From contig NZ_JBISCD010000040.1 of NCBI RefSeq assembly GCF_044386045.1, forward strand, positions 434,001 to 498,000: DNA of 64,000 nucleotides. Direction: 5' to 3'. The notes beneath the pieces were generated by a model. The model had not been told where the DNA came from. It worked only from the letters and a program-made list of their open reading frames with translations, and did no database searches. A program made the translations under genes and the position numbers. This document shows positions 43,551 through 52,992 of the stretch, piece after piece (positions within the stretch are counted from its first letter, which is position 1; each line of letters begins with the position of its first letter). This DNA comes from Thalassobellus sediminis. Lineage in GTDB: Bacteria > Bacteroidota > Bacteroidia > Flavobacteriales > Flavobacteriaceae.

Positions 43551-43580
43551 AAAAAACCTTCTCAATGAGAAGGTTTTTTT
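43551..43580. terminator. Terminator of ppc
   Basis: ACCTTCTC (43556-43563) and GAGAAGGT (43567-43574) form an 8-bp stem with an AAT loop, an A-run before and seven Ts after. Confidence 0.9.
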
Positions 43581-43778
43581 ATGCATTAAATTCACGCTCT
43601 TAAGTTTAATAATTACCACTAAAACCATATTTAGCAGAACCTAAAATGGATTTTTCAACAACCATTAGAGAAGGAGAAAGGCTTTAAAAACAACCGTTAT
43701 TCTTAACACCTACAGTAGCAATAAATCCTGTTGTGTAATAAATTGAATTCTGCTTAGGTTAAAAAGATATATTCAAAT
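43581..43778. other. Convergent spacer between ppc and amt
   Basis: No gene is called. The minus strand of 43606-43758 is a single frame of about 50 codons interrupted by one TAA at 43684-43686; its translation (for example VVEKSILGSAKYGF) looks protein-like, so a decayed gene fragment is possible but unproven. Confidence 0.35.
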
Positions 43779-43815
43779 AAAAAGGATGCCTTACATAAAG
43801 TAAGACATCCTTTTT
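43779..43815. terminator. Terminator of the downstream amt
   Basis: AAAAAGGATG and CTTAC (43779-43794) pair with GTAAG and CATCCTTTTT (43800-43815) with a small internal mismatch and a 5-nt loop. It lies 26 nt after the amt stop codon. Confidence 0.8.
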
Positions 43816-43840
43816 AACACTAACTAAATATTATTATATC

Positions 43841-45082
43841 CTAATGCTCATTTAATCTAAAGTCTGGATAAGCATCCATACCGTGTTCATGAGCATCTAA
43901 TCCTTCTAATTCTTCTTTTTCAGAAACTCTTATTCCCATTGTTTTCTTAAGCGTATAAATAATAATAAACGCTGTTACCAAACAAAATACGGCATAAGAA
44001 CCAACACCTATTAATTGGCTAATAAATTGATCCATTCCTGCTAAGTTACCAAATAAACCAACTGCTAATGTTCCCCAGATACCACAAATAAGATGTACAG
44101 CAATGGCTCCAACAGGATCATCTAATTTTAATTTATCTACAAAACTCACTGCAAATACAATTAAAGCACCTGCTATAGCTCCGATTATAATAGCATCTGT
44201 TGGACTCATTTGATCTGCTCCTGCAGTAATACCAACTAAACCTCCAAGTATTCCGTTTAAGAACATTGTTAAATCTAAATTCTTAAACATCGCAGTAGAA
44301 ACTAACATACAAACTACACCACCAGCTGCTGCAGCTAAACATGTAGTAACTAAAGTTAACGATGTTAATTCTGGATCGGCAGAAAGTACAGAACCTCCAT
44401 TAAACCCAAACCATCCTAACCAAAGGATTAAAACTCCTGCAGTAGCTAATGGAATATTATGACCTGGAATAGCTTGTGGTTTTCCATCTTTAAATTTCCC
44501 AATACGAGATCCTAATAACCAAACAGCCACTAAAGCTGCCCAGCCTCCTACAGAGTGCACTAGAGTTGAACCTGCAAAATCATAAAAAGGTGTATCTAGC
44601 ATTTGTAAAAATCCGCCACCCCATTTCCAAGACCCTGCAATTGGGTAAACAAACCCAACATAAACAATAGCAAAAATCATAAATGGTACAATTTTCATAC
44701 GCTCAGCTACAGCTCCAGAAACTATGGTTGCTGCAGTTGCTGCAAACATACCTTGGAATAAGAAATCTGTCCAATACGTATAGCCTTCATTATATGTTAA
44801 ATCTAAAGCACCTTCAGCTGTTAGTGGTGAATCTAAGCCAAAACCTGCAAAACCAAAAATTCCTGAAGAACCTTCAGCAAAACCTGGATACATTAAATTA
44901 AAACCTACTAAGCAATATAATAATAGCCCGATAGTAATAATAAAAATGTTTTTAAATAATATGTTTATTGTGTTTTTTTGTCTAGTTAATCCGATTTCTA
45001 AAAATGCAAAACCTAAATGCATAAAGAAAACCAGCGCTGTACAGATCATCATCCATACATTATTTGTTGTTAATAATTCCAT
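43841..45082 (-). CDS. amt: Ammonium transporter (second copy)
   Basis: The 413-residue product is an Amt/MEP channel with eleven membrane segments. The ammonium path markers are present: FLEIGLTRQKN, FQGMFAATAATIVSGAVAERMK, AGSTLVHSVGGWAALVAVWLLG with the first pore His, LWLGWFGFNGGS, and AVHLICGIWGTLAVGLFG with the second pore His. The cytosolic tail ELEGLDAHEHGMDAYPDF has the signature that gates the channel. It follows the PII gene by 36 nt, so PII and this Amt are co-transcribed, the classic glnK-amtB arrangement. Confidence 0.95.
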   Translation of the reverse strand: MELLTTNNVWMMICTALVFFMHLGFAFLEIGLTRQKNTINILFKNIFIITIGLLLYCLVGFNLMYPGFAEGSSGIFGFAGFGLDSPLTAEGALDLTYNEGYTYWTDFLFQGMFAATAATIVSGAVAERMKIVPFMIFAIVYVGFVYPIAGSWKWGGGFLQMLDTPFYDFAGSTLVHSVGGWAALVAVWLLGSRIGKFKDGKPQAIPGHNIPLATAGVLILWLGWFGFNGGSVLSADPELTSLTLVTTCLAAAAGGVVCMLVSTAMFKNLDLTMFLNGILGGLVGITAGADQMSPTDAIIIGAIAGALIVFAVSFVDKLKLDDPVGAIAVHLICGIWGTLAVGLFGNLAGMDQFISQLIGVGSYAVFCLVTAFIIIYTLKKTMGIRVSEKEELEGLDAHEHGMDAYPDFRLNEH

Positions 45083-45118
45083 AATTATATTTTATTGTCT
45101 TATTTTATTGACGGTTAG

Positions 45119-45457
45119 TTATTTTAAAGTATCTCCTCCTTTTTCTCCTGTACGTATTCTGTAACACTCTGTAACATCTGATACAAATATTTTACCATCT
45201 CCAACTTCTCCTGTTCCAGCAGAATTAAGAATTGCTTGTATAGTTGCCTCTTCAAAATCATCATTCACAACGATTGATATATACCTTCTTTGTATATCGC
45301 TGGTACTGTAAGATACCCCTCTATAAACATGGCCTTCTTTTTCATTTCCCAAACCAGTAACATCCCAGTAAGAGAAAAAATTAACACCAACATCATGCAA
45401 AGCTTCTTTAACGACGCGATACTTTGATTTTCTAATAATTGCTTCAATTTTCTTCAT
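45119..45457 (-). CDS. glnK: PII nitrogen-regulatory protein (GlnK/GlnB type)
   Basis: The 112-residue product has the PII fold: MKKIEAIIRKSKYRVVKEAL, the T-loop region NEKEGHVYRGVSYSTSDIQ with the tyrosine equivalent to Tyr51 kept, the B-loop TGEVGDGKIFVSDV and the C-terminal RIRTGEKGGDTLK. It senses 2-oxoglutarate, ATP and ADP and blocks the Amt channel with its T-loop when nitrogen is ample. It lies between two amt genes and is followed closely by the second one. The T-loop is somewhat divergent (EGHVYRGVSY), so uridylylation may be absent. Confidence 0.94.
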   Translation of the reverse strand: MKKIEAIIRKSKYRVVKEALHDVGVNFFSYWDVTGLGNEKEGHVYRGVSYSTSDIQRRYISIVVNDDFEEATIQAILNSAGTGEVGDGKIFVSDVTECYRIRTGEKGGDTLK

Positions 45458-45544
45458 AATAATATTATCTTAAATTGTTTAGTATTCAATATTAAAGAAT
45501 ATTTAGGTTCTTTTAAAATCTAAACCCACCATTTTTAAACAATT

Positions 45545-45575
45545 AAAAGATGCCTTATAAATAAGGCATCTTTTT
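45545..45575 (-). terminator. Hairpin between amt and glnK
   Basis: AAAAGATGCCTTA (45545-45557) and TAAGGCATCTTTT (45562-45574) form a perfect 13-bp stem. It follows the first amt by about 40 nt, so that gene probably forms its own transcript. Confidence 0.85.
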
Positions 45576-45613
45576 ATCAAATTTTCAAAAAAAGTGTATT
45601 ATAGTAATAGAAA

Positions 45614-46900
45614 TTAATCTTCCATTTCTCTTTGTCTTTTTCCTGGGTAAGCTAATGTTCCGTGTTCAGAGATATCAAGACCTGCAATTTCTTCTGCTTC
45701 AGAAACTCTAAGTCCAACTGTCTTTTTCATAATTCCTAAGAAAATAAAAGATAAAACAATTGCCCATACAGCATATGCTAACACGCCTATAGCTTGTGCT
45801 CCTAATTGAGCAGCACCTCCACCATTGAATAATCCAATACCAGTATCACCATCAATACCCCAAAGACCTATAACTAAAGTCCCCCAAGCACCAGCAACAC
45901 CGTGTACTGAAATAGCACCAACAGCATCATCAATTTTTAATGTTTTTTCAATAAATCCTATTGAAAGTACAACAAGAATACCACCAATTAAACCAGCTAA
46001 TACTGCACCACCTTCGCTCATATTACCACAACCTGCAGTAATACTTACAAGACCTGCAAGCGCTCCGTTTAATGTCATACCTAAATTAGGTTTTCCGTTT
46101 TTAATCCAAGTAAATAATAATGCACTTAACGCACCAGCTGCAGCAGCTAAATTAGTTACTAGTACTACTTGAGAAGCAGCAGTAGCATCGTCACCACCCC
46201 AAGCTAATTGAGAACCACCATTAAAACCAAACCATCCTAACCAAAGAATAAATACACCTAAAGTGGCATACATTTGGTTATGACCATGCATTTCAACAGG
46301 TTTTCCGTCTAAGAATTTACCAATTCTTGGTCCTACCATCCAAGCAGCAACTAAAGCAGCCCATCCACCTACAGAGTGAACAATAGAAGATCCAGCAAAA
46401 TCAATAAATTCAGCAGGCATAATTCCGTCAGTATTATTTAACCAACCACCGTTCCATTCCCAACCACCAGCGATAGGGTAAATTACAGCAGTTAATATAA
46501 TACTAAAAATTGCATAAGTTGTGTATTTTGTTCTTCCAGCAATAGCTCCAGAAACAATAGTTGCAGCTGTAGCAGCAAACACAGTTTGAAAGAATAAATC
46601 GGCAGCTCCTTGAGAAAAAGTAAATCCTCCCCAGTGAAAGAAACCTCCACCTTGATCAGCACCATACATTAATGAATATCCAACAAACCAGAAAGCTAAA
46701 GAACCAACTGCAATGTCCAAGAAATTTTTCATGGCGATATTCACTGCGTTTTTAGAATCTGTCATTCCAGATTCAACTAAGAAAAATCCTGCTTGCATGA
46801 AGAATACTAAGATACCTGAAATAAGCATCCACATCATTCCCATGTCGCCTTCTATTGCGGCGGTGTCTTGAATTATAAGGGGCATGTTTAACATTGACAT
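45614..46900 (-). CDS. amt: Ammonium transporter (first copy)
   Basis: The 428-residue product is a second Amt-family channel, with FFLVESGMTDSKNAVNIAMKN-type start region, FFQTVFAATAATIVSGAIAG, GSSIVHSVGGWAALVAAWMVG (first pore His), LWLGWFGFNGGS and SVHGVAGAWGTLVIGLWG (second pore His). Its C-terminal AGLDISEHGTLAYPG resembles that of the other copy, but overall it is clearly diverged. The N-terminus begins MSMLNMPLIIQDTAAIEGDM; MLNMPL is an alternative start. It sits downstream of the porin gene and is separated from its neighbours by hairpins on both sides. Confidence 0.95.
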   Translation of the reverse strand: MSMLNMPLIIQDTAAIEGDMGMMWMLISGILVFFMQAGFFLVESGMTDSKNAVNIAMKNFLDIAVGSLAFWFVGYSLMYGADQGGGFFHWGGFTFSQGAADLFFQTVFAATAATIVSGAIAGRTKYTTYAIFSIILTAVIYPIAGGWEWNGGWLNNTDGIMPAEFIDFAGSSIVHSVGGWAALVAAWMVGPRIGKFLDGKPVEMHGHNQMYATLGVFILWLGWFGFNGGSQLAWGGDDATAASQVVLVTNLAAAAGALSALLFTWIKNGKPNLGMTLNGALAGLVSITAGCGNMSEGGAVLAGLIGGILVVLSIGFIEKTLKIDDAVGAISVHGVAGAWGTLVIGLWGIDGDTGIGLFNGGGAAQLGAQAIGVLAYAVWAIVLSFIFLGIMKKTVGLRVSEAEEIAGLDISEHGTLAYPGKRQREMED

Positions 46901-46934
46901 AATATATAATTTTAAGGGTTAGTGTTAAAAAGGG

Positions 46935-46969
46935 ATATAGTTTCTGTTCTTAGAGAACAGAAACTATAT
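46935..46969 (-). terminator. Strong hairpin between porin and amt
   Basis: A perfect 16-bp stem (46935-46950 with 46954-46969, arms ATATAGTTTCTGTTCT/AGAACAGAAACTATAT) closes a 3-nt loop and is followed on the minus strand by CCC and five Ts. It lies 34 nt after the porin stop and 35 nt before the amt start. Confidence 0.8.
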
Positions 46970-47003
46970 TTATTCTCTTTATTAATTTTATTTTGTGAAT
47001 TCC

Positions 47004-48008
47004 TTAGAAAGTCACTATTGCAGCTAAAGTAAATGCAGCTAAATTATCTGATGCAAGACCATCTGAATCTACATACGGCATAGCGTCAGTCCAAGAATCT
47101 AATCTGATTTCTGGTTTGATAATTAAATTATCTTCAATAACTAAACTTCCTGTTAAAGTAAGTGCTAAAACACTTTCCTCAGCTGGATTAGCATCTCCAT
47201 GTAAACCAAAGTACTCACCTCTTAATCCTAAAGAAAAAGCATCAGAAGCAGCAACTTGAGGATATAAAGCAGCACCATAGAAACCAGAACCGTCATTATC
47301 GTTGTATGCAGCGTTAATACCTAAGAAGAAAGAATCAGATAAATCGAAACCACCTGTATAATCAATTTCAAAACCTAAACCTCCAGCATTTCCGCTATCA
47401 TAATATAAGTTTAAATATTGTCCATAAAAACCTAATTGTGCTCCAAGTGCATATTCACCAGAAGTAGAAATATCATTAGTATCCCATGGATTAGTTATTG
47501 CTAACATTAAGCTCCAATCATCAGATAAAGCAAAATCTGCTTTCATACCTACATGAGAAAAAGGTCCGTTAGAAAATAAATATGAACAGCTATAGTTAAA
47601 GTTTGCTGCAGGAGCAATAACTTCATATCCTAAAAAAGTATTAAATCTACCAAATGTTAAAGTAGTTCCTTCTGAAACATTCCAGTAAACATAAGCTTGG
47701 TTTACAATACCATCAACAATATCAGTATTAAAGGTTGCACCTGCACCTCTTGGCCCAGTAACTAAATCAAGAACAGCTCCTACTTTTTCTCCTTCGTAGC
47801 TAGCTATTATATTACCCATACCAACAGCAAAACCAGATTGACCTGCAAAAGCAGTACCGAAAGATTGTCCTGCATTATCTGAAGCAGTTAAATATGTTTG
47901 ATAATAAGCATCAACACTACCACTAATTGTTAAAGCTGGTTTTTCTTCCTCCTGTGCAAATAATACAGTTGCCATAAGAAGCATTGAAAGTGTAATTAAT
48001 TTTTTCAT
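47004..48008 (-). CDS. Outer-membrane beta-barrel porin (BBP2/OmpL-like)
   Basis: The 334-residue product has a signal peptide ending near LFAQ (about residue 19) and a barrel made of short amphipathic strands (LTISGSVDAYYQTYLTASD, TTLTFGRFNTFLGYEVIAPA, VYWNVSEG, and a C-terminal AFTLAAIVTF with terminal Phe). It fits the putative beta-barrel porin-2 family. It is the first gene upstream of the amt-glnK-amt group, so it is probably the outer-membrane entry for ammonium or another nitrogen compound; this is inferred from position. Its promoter region is shared with gltB in the divergent spacer. Confidence 0.85.
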   Translation of the reverse strand: MKKLITLSMLLMATVLFAQEEEKPALTISGSVDAYYQTYLTASDNAGQSFGTAFAGQSGFAVGMGNIIASYEGEKVGAVLDLVTGPRGAGATFNTDIVDGIVNQAYVYWNVSEGTTLTFGRFNTFLGYEVIAPAANFNYSCSYLFSNGPFSHVGMKADFALSDDWSLMLAITNPWDTNDISTSGEYALGAQLGFYGQYLNLYYDSGNAGGLGFEIDYTGGFDLSDSFFLGINAAYNDNDGSGFYGAALYPQVAASDAFSLGLRGEYFGLHGDANPAEESVLALTLTGSLVIEDNLIIKPEIRLDSWTDAMPYVDSDGLASDNLAAFTLAAIVTF

Positions 48009-48473
48009 AATGTTTAATTTTTAAGTTATTAATTTTTTGGTTAATTTTTCCTTAAGAATGGCGTAAAACTATATCAAAAAGTTTTAACCCCCATAAAAAA
48101 TAGGGGTAATTGAGTTACTTTTGTCAATATTCTATTTTTTACCCCATTTTTTTAGAGGTATTTTGTTTATTTTTTGATTTTTTGGTTTTTCAGCAATCAA
48201 ATCCTTTGAGGATTTATCAATATTTGTCAGTTTTTAATGATTTTATTTTTATCATTAAGAGAATTCTTTAATATTAATTCACATATATGTATTTATGCCT
48301 AATTATTATGAATTGAATATTTATTAAAAAATCTCATTATTATTGATATATAAGTATTTTTAGCTTTGCTTCTCTTAAAAAATCGGAATAATGAATTATC
48401 CTCTATTGTTATTTAAAAACTAGGTTATATCTTAGCCTTTCGACTCAAGTTTTTAAACCAAAATTTGTTGATT
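48009..48473. other. Divergent regulatory spacer between porin and gltB
   Basis: A spacer of 465 nt has no gene. A hairpin-forming pair TAACCCCCAT/ATAGGGGTAA (about 48085-48108) and a third ACCCC (48141-48145) stand out in AT-rich sequence. A minus-strand TAGTTTTA (48064-48071) may be the porin -7 element. The rest is AT-rich, with a possible gltB promoter near 48360-48470 that I could not define. Confidence 0.45.
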
Positions 48474-51400
48474 ATGCTGAAGAAACAAGGACTCTATTTA
48501 CCTGAATTTGAACACGAAAATTGTGGCGCAGGTTTTATTTGTAATCTCAAAGGAGAAAAAACAAATCAAATCATTCATGATGCGTTAGAAATTCTAGTTA
48601 AATTAGAACACCGTGGAGGTGTTAGCTCCGACGGAAAAACTGGTGATGGTGCTGGTTTATTAATTGATATACCTCATGATTATTTTAAAAGAGTATGTGA
48701 TTTTGAAATCCCAGCTCAAAGAGAATATGCAGTAGGTATGCTGTTTTTACCAAAAGTATCAAACCAATATCAATTTTGTAAAGACACTTTTGAAAAAGAA
48801 ATAAAAGCACAAGGACTTTCTATTTTAGGATGGCGTGAAGTTCCTGTAGATTCTTCGCAATTAGGAGAAATAGCTTTAGCTTCAGAACCTAATATAGAGC
48901 AAATCTTTATTGGAAAAACAGAAGCTATTGATGAAGCTACTTTTAAAGCAAAATTATATGCTGCTCGAAAAATTGCTGAGCACACTATAAGACTTTCAAA
49001 AATATCTCAAAGTGATTACTTCTATATACCAAGTTTATCTACTACAACTTTAATATATAAAGGTATTATAATGCCAGAAGATATTGGGCCTTATTTTACA
49101 GATTTACAACAAGAAGATTTAGTAACACGTTTAGCTTTAGTGCACCAACGCTTCTCTACTAACACCATGCCAGCATGGGAATTGGCACAACCATTCCGTT
49201 ATATGTGTCAGAATGGAGAGATTAATACTTTGAGAGGTAACGTAAGTAGAATGCGTGTTCGTGAAGAAATTATGAAAAGTGATGTCTTCGGACCTCAAAT
49301 AGATAAATTATTCCCAATTATATTACCAGGAAAGTCAGATTCTGCTTCAATGGATATGGTTGTTGAATTATTAACACATACTGGACGTTCGTTACCAGAA
49401 GTAATGATGATGATGATTCCTGAAGCATGGGAAAAACACAAAACCATGTCTGAGGAACGCAAAGCATTTTACGATTATAATGCTTGTATTATGGAACCTT
49501 GGGATGGACCAGCTTCTGTTCCTTTTACTGATGGTGATTATGTTGGAGCTTTATTAGACCGTAATGGATTAAGACCTTCAAGATATACGGTTACCAAAAG
49601 TGGCAAATTAATTATGTCTTCAGAAATTGGTGTTGTAGAAGTTGCACCAGAAGACGTTGAAAGCCACGGTCGTTTAGAGCCAGGAAAAATGTTCTTGGTA
49701 GACATGAATGAAGGGCGTATTATTAACGATGAAGAAATTAAAAGTAAAATTGTTTCTGAAAGACCTTATAAAGAATGGTTAGAAAAAACAAGATTGCATT
49801 TAAAAGATGTACCATATACAAATACAACGTGTCCTATCGAAACTATCGATATAAAAACAAGACAACGTTTATTTAACTATACATTCGAGGATATTCAAGA
49901 AGTTATCACGCCAATGGCAATAGTTGGTAAAGAAGCTTTAGGCTCTATGGGGATTGACACGCCTTTAGCTGTTTTATCTGATAGACCTCAACTTATTTCT
50001 AATTACTTTAAACAATTATTCGCGCAGGTTACAAACCCGCCTTTAGATGGTATTCGTGAAGAAATTGTAACAGATATTAGCTTATCATTAGGTAAGGATA
50101 GAAATATTTTCAGTATTACAGAAAGACAGTGTAGAAAATTAAAAATTCAAAACCCTGTTATTTCTAATGCAGATTTAGAAAAAATAAGAAACATATCAAT
50201 AGAAAGCTTTAAAGCTGAAACTATTGAAATGTTATATCCAAAAGAAAAAGGTCTTAACGGACTTGAAGACGCTTTAGATGATATTATTGTACAAATAGAA
50301 AAAGCCTTATTAAGAAAAACGAATATCATTATCTTATCAGATAGAGGTGTTAATAAAGAGTTTGCTCCTATTCCGTCTTTACTAGCTTGTTCTTATGTAC
50401 ACCATCAATTGAACCGTTTACGTAAGCGTTCTTATTTCGATATTATTATTGAATCTGCCGAACCTCGTGAACCGCATCATTTTGCTACATTGTTTGGTTA
50501 CGGAGCTAGCGCCGTTAACCCATACATGGTTAACGAAATAATTAGAATGCAAGTAAAAGAAGGTTTTATTGAAGGTATTGACGAGCAAAAAGCTGTTGAT
50601 AATTTCAACAAAGCCATTGGAAAAGGTATTTTAAAAGTGATGAACAAAATTGGAATCTCTACATTACATTCGTACAGAGGTTCTCAAATATTCGAAATTG
50701 TTGGTTTCAACTCGCAATTCGTAGAAAAATATTTCCCATATACGGCTTCAAGAATTGAAGGTATTGGTTTATATGAAATTGAAAAAGAAATTAGCGAACG
50801 CTACAAATATGCGTATCCAGACACTTATATTGATAAACGATTAGGTTTAAATATTGGTGGCGATTATAGATGGAGACGAAATGGCGAACGCCACATGTTT
50901 AACCCTACAACAGTTGCAAAACTACAACAAGCGGTTAGATTAAGCGATCAAGCTAGTTATGATACATATGCTAAAGCAGTTAATGAGCAAGCAGAAAACT
51001 TAATGACCATTCGTGGTTTATTTGAGTTTGATAATTTAGATCCTATTCCATTAGATGAAGTAGAACCATGGACCGATATCGTAAAACGATTTAAAACAGG
51101 TGCCATGTCTTACGGATCTATTTCTAGAGAAGCTCACGAAAATTTAGCCATTGCCATGAACCGAATTGGAGGAAAATCTAATTCTGGTGAAGGTGGAGAA
51201 GACAGAAAACGTTTTATTCCTGATGCTAACGGAGATAGCAGAAACTCTGCTATTAAGCAAGTAGCTTCTGGTCGTTTTGGAGTAACTTCGCATTACTTAT
51301 CTAATGCAAGAGAAATTCAAATAAAAATGGCTCAGGGTGCTAAACCTGGAGAAGGTGGGCAATTACCTGGAGAAAAAGTATTACCATGGATTGCATCGGC

Positions 51401-52988
51401 ACGTAACTCAACACCTTTTGTAGGTTTGATTTCACCTCCACCGCATCACGATATTTATTCTATTGAAGATTTAGCGCAGTTAATTTACGACTTAAAAAAC
51501 GCAAATCGTGAAGCACGAATTAATGTAAAACTAGTATCAGAAGTAGGTGTTGGTACTATTGCTGCAGGTGTTTCTAAAGCAAAAGCAGATGTAGTTCTTA
51601 TTGCTGGTTATGATGGTGGTACAGGAGCTTCTCCTTTAACATCATTAAAACACGCAGGACTTCCTTGGGAACTTGGGTTAGCAGAAGCACAACAAACTCT
51701 TGTATTAAACAATTTACGTTCTCGTATTGTTGTAGAATGTGATGGCCAATTAAAAACTGGTCGCGATGTTGCTATAGCTTGTTTATTAGGAGCGGAAGAA
51801 TTTGGATTTGCAACAGCACCATTAGTAGCTTCAGGTTGCATTATGATGCGTAAATGTCATTTAAATACTTGCCCTGTAGGTATTGCGACTCAAGATAAAG
51901 ATTTACGTAAAAACTTTAAAGGCACACCAGAACACGTTATTAATTTCTTCTACTATATAGCTGAAGAATTAAGAGGTATTATGGCACAATTAGGATTCCG
52001 TACAATGGATGAAATGATTGGTCAAACTCATAAAATAAATGCTAATAAAGCCATTAAGCATTATAAAGCAAAAGGATTAGATTTGTCATCTATCTTACAC
52101 AGACCAGCTTCTTATAGCAAGATGCCGGTTAAAAATTCTGAGAAACAAGATCATAGTTTAGAAAATGTTTTAGATTTTACCATCTTAAAACACTCTAGAA
52201 CAGCGATTGCTAATAAAGTTCCAACAACTTTAGAATTCCCTATTAACAATATAGACCGTTCAGTTGGTGCTATTATTAGTAACGAAATTTCTAAAGCTCA
52301 CGGACATCTAGGTTTACCTGAAAACACTTTAAATATAAACTTTAAAGGTTCTGCTGGACAAAGTTTTGGAGCATTTGGTGCACACGGACTTACTTTCAAC
52401 CTTGAAGGAAATACCAATGATTACCTAGGTAAAGGTTTATCTGGAGCTAAAATTATTGTTAAAAAACCTGCTAAAGCAGATTTTATTGCAGAAAATAACA
52501 TTATAGTAGGTAATGTATGTTTATTTGGAGCTGTACAAGGTGAAGCTTATATTAACGGTATTGCCGGCGAACGTTTTGCAGTTCGTAACTCTGGAGCAAC
52601 TACAGTTGTTGAAGGTGTAGGAGATCACTGTTGTGAATATATGACTGGGGGTAAAGTTATCGTACTTGGTAGTACAGGTAGAAACTTTGCTGCAGGTATG
52701 AGTGGTGGTATTGCTTATGTATACGATCCAGAAAACAAATTTGTAAATGGTTTGTGTAATACAGAAACTATAGATTTTGAAGATATCTTACCAGAAGATG
52801 CTGCCGATTTAAAATCATGGATTGAAAAACATGTTTTATATACAGATAGTAATCTTGCTAAAAAATTATTAGCCGATTGGGATAATAGCTTAAAGAACTT
52901 TGTTCGAATAATGCCTACTGAATACAAGAAAGCATTAGAGCGTTTAGCAAAAGGAGAAGTAATGGTTGAAGAATTAGAAATAGCATAA
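48474..52988 (+). CDS. gltB: Glutamate synthase, large subunit
   Basis: ATG 48474 (MLKKQGLYLPEF) gives 1504 residues; a TTG three codons earlier is rejected. The N-terminal Ntn amidotransferase starts at Cys17 (HENCGAGF), exposed after propeptide removal, which splits glutamine. A central domain follows, then the FMN-binding TIM-barrel with MSYGSISREAHENLAIAMNR, SGEGGEDRKRF and GYDGGTGASPLTS. The 3Fe-4S cysteines are in CIMMRKCHLNTCPVGIATQ. A C-terminal beta-helix GXGXG-type domain closes the protein (GANRNFAAGMSGG-like GSTGRNFAAGMSGGIAYVYD). With gltD it makes glutamate from 2-oxoglutarate and glutamine. Confidence 0.96.
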   Translation: MLKKQGLYLPEFEHENCGAGFICNLKGEKTNQIIHDALEILVKLEHRGGVSSDGKTGDGAGLLIDIPHDYFKRVCDFEIPAQREYAVGMLFLPKVSNQYQFCKDTFEKEIKAQGLSILGWREVPVDSSQLGEIALASEPNIEQIFIGKTEAIDEATFKAKLYAARKIAEHTIRLSKISQSDYFYIPSLSTTTLIYKGIIMPEDIGPYFTDLQQEDLVTRLALVHQRFSTNTMPAWELAQPFRYMCQNGEINTLRGNVSRMRVREEIMKSDVFGPQIDKLFPIILPGKSDSASMDMVVELLTHTGRSLPEVMMMMIPEAWEKHKTMSEERKAFYDYNACIMEPWDGPASVPFTDGDYVGALLDRNGLRPSRYTVTKSGKLIMSSEIGVVEVAPEDVESHGRLEPGKMFLVDMNEGRIINDEEIKSKIVSERPYKEWLEKTRLHLKDVPYTNTTCPIETIDIKTRQRLFNYTFEDIQEVITPMAIVGKEALGSMGIDTPLAVLSDRPQLISNYFKQLFAQVTNPPLDGIREEIVTDISLSLGKDRNIFSITERQCRKLKIQNPVISNADLEKIRNISIESFKAETIEMLYPKEKGLNGLEDALDDIIVQIEKALLRKTNIIILSDRGVNKEFAPIPSLLACSYVHHQLNRLRKRSYFDIIIESAEPREPHHFATLFGYGASAVNPYMVNEIIRMQVKEGFIEGIDEQKAVDNFNKAIGKGILKVMNKIGISTLHSYRGSQIFEIVGFNSQFVEKYFPYTASRIEGIGLYEIEKEISERYKYAYPDTYIDKRLGLNIGGDYRWRRNGERHMFNPTTVAKLQQAVRLSDQASYDTYAKAVNEQAENLMTIRGLFEFDNLDPIPLDEVEPWTDIVKRFKTGAMSYGSISREAHENLAIAMNRIGGKSNSGEGGEDRKRFIPDANGDSRNSAIKQVASGRFGVTSHYLSNAREIQIKMAQGAKPGEGGQLPGEKVLPWIASARNSTPFVGLISPPPHHDIYSIEDLAQLIYDLKNANREARINVKLVSEVGVGTIAAGVSKAKADVVLIAGYDGGTGASPLTSLKHAGLPWELGLAEAQQTLVLNNLRSRIVVECDGQLKTGRDVAIACLLGAEEFGFATAPLVASGCIMMRKCHLNTCPVGIATQDKDLRKNFKGTPEHVINFFYYIAEELRGIMAQLGFRTMDEMIGQTHKINANKAIKHYKAKGLDLSSILHRPASYSKMPVKNSEKQDHSLENVLDFTILKHSRTAIANKVPTTLEFPINNIDRSVGAIISNEISKAHGHLGLPENTLNINFKGSAGQSFGAFGAHGLTFNLEGNTNDYLGKGLSGAKIIVKKPAKADFIAENNIIVGNVCLFGAVQGEAYINGIAGERFAVRNSGATTVVEGVGDHCCEYMTGGKVIVLGSTGRNFAAGMSGGIAYVYDPENKFVNGLCNTETIDFEDILPEDAADLKSWIEKHVLYTDSNLAKKLLADWDNSLKNFVRIMPTEYKKALERLAKGEVMVEELEIA

Positions 52989-52992
52989 TACG

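Noticed and set aside
43606..43758. Pseudogene call between ppc and amt
   Set aside because: Only about 50 codons with one stop and no recognisable family; kept as a low-interest observation.
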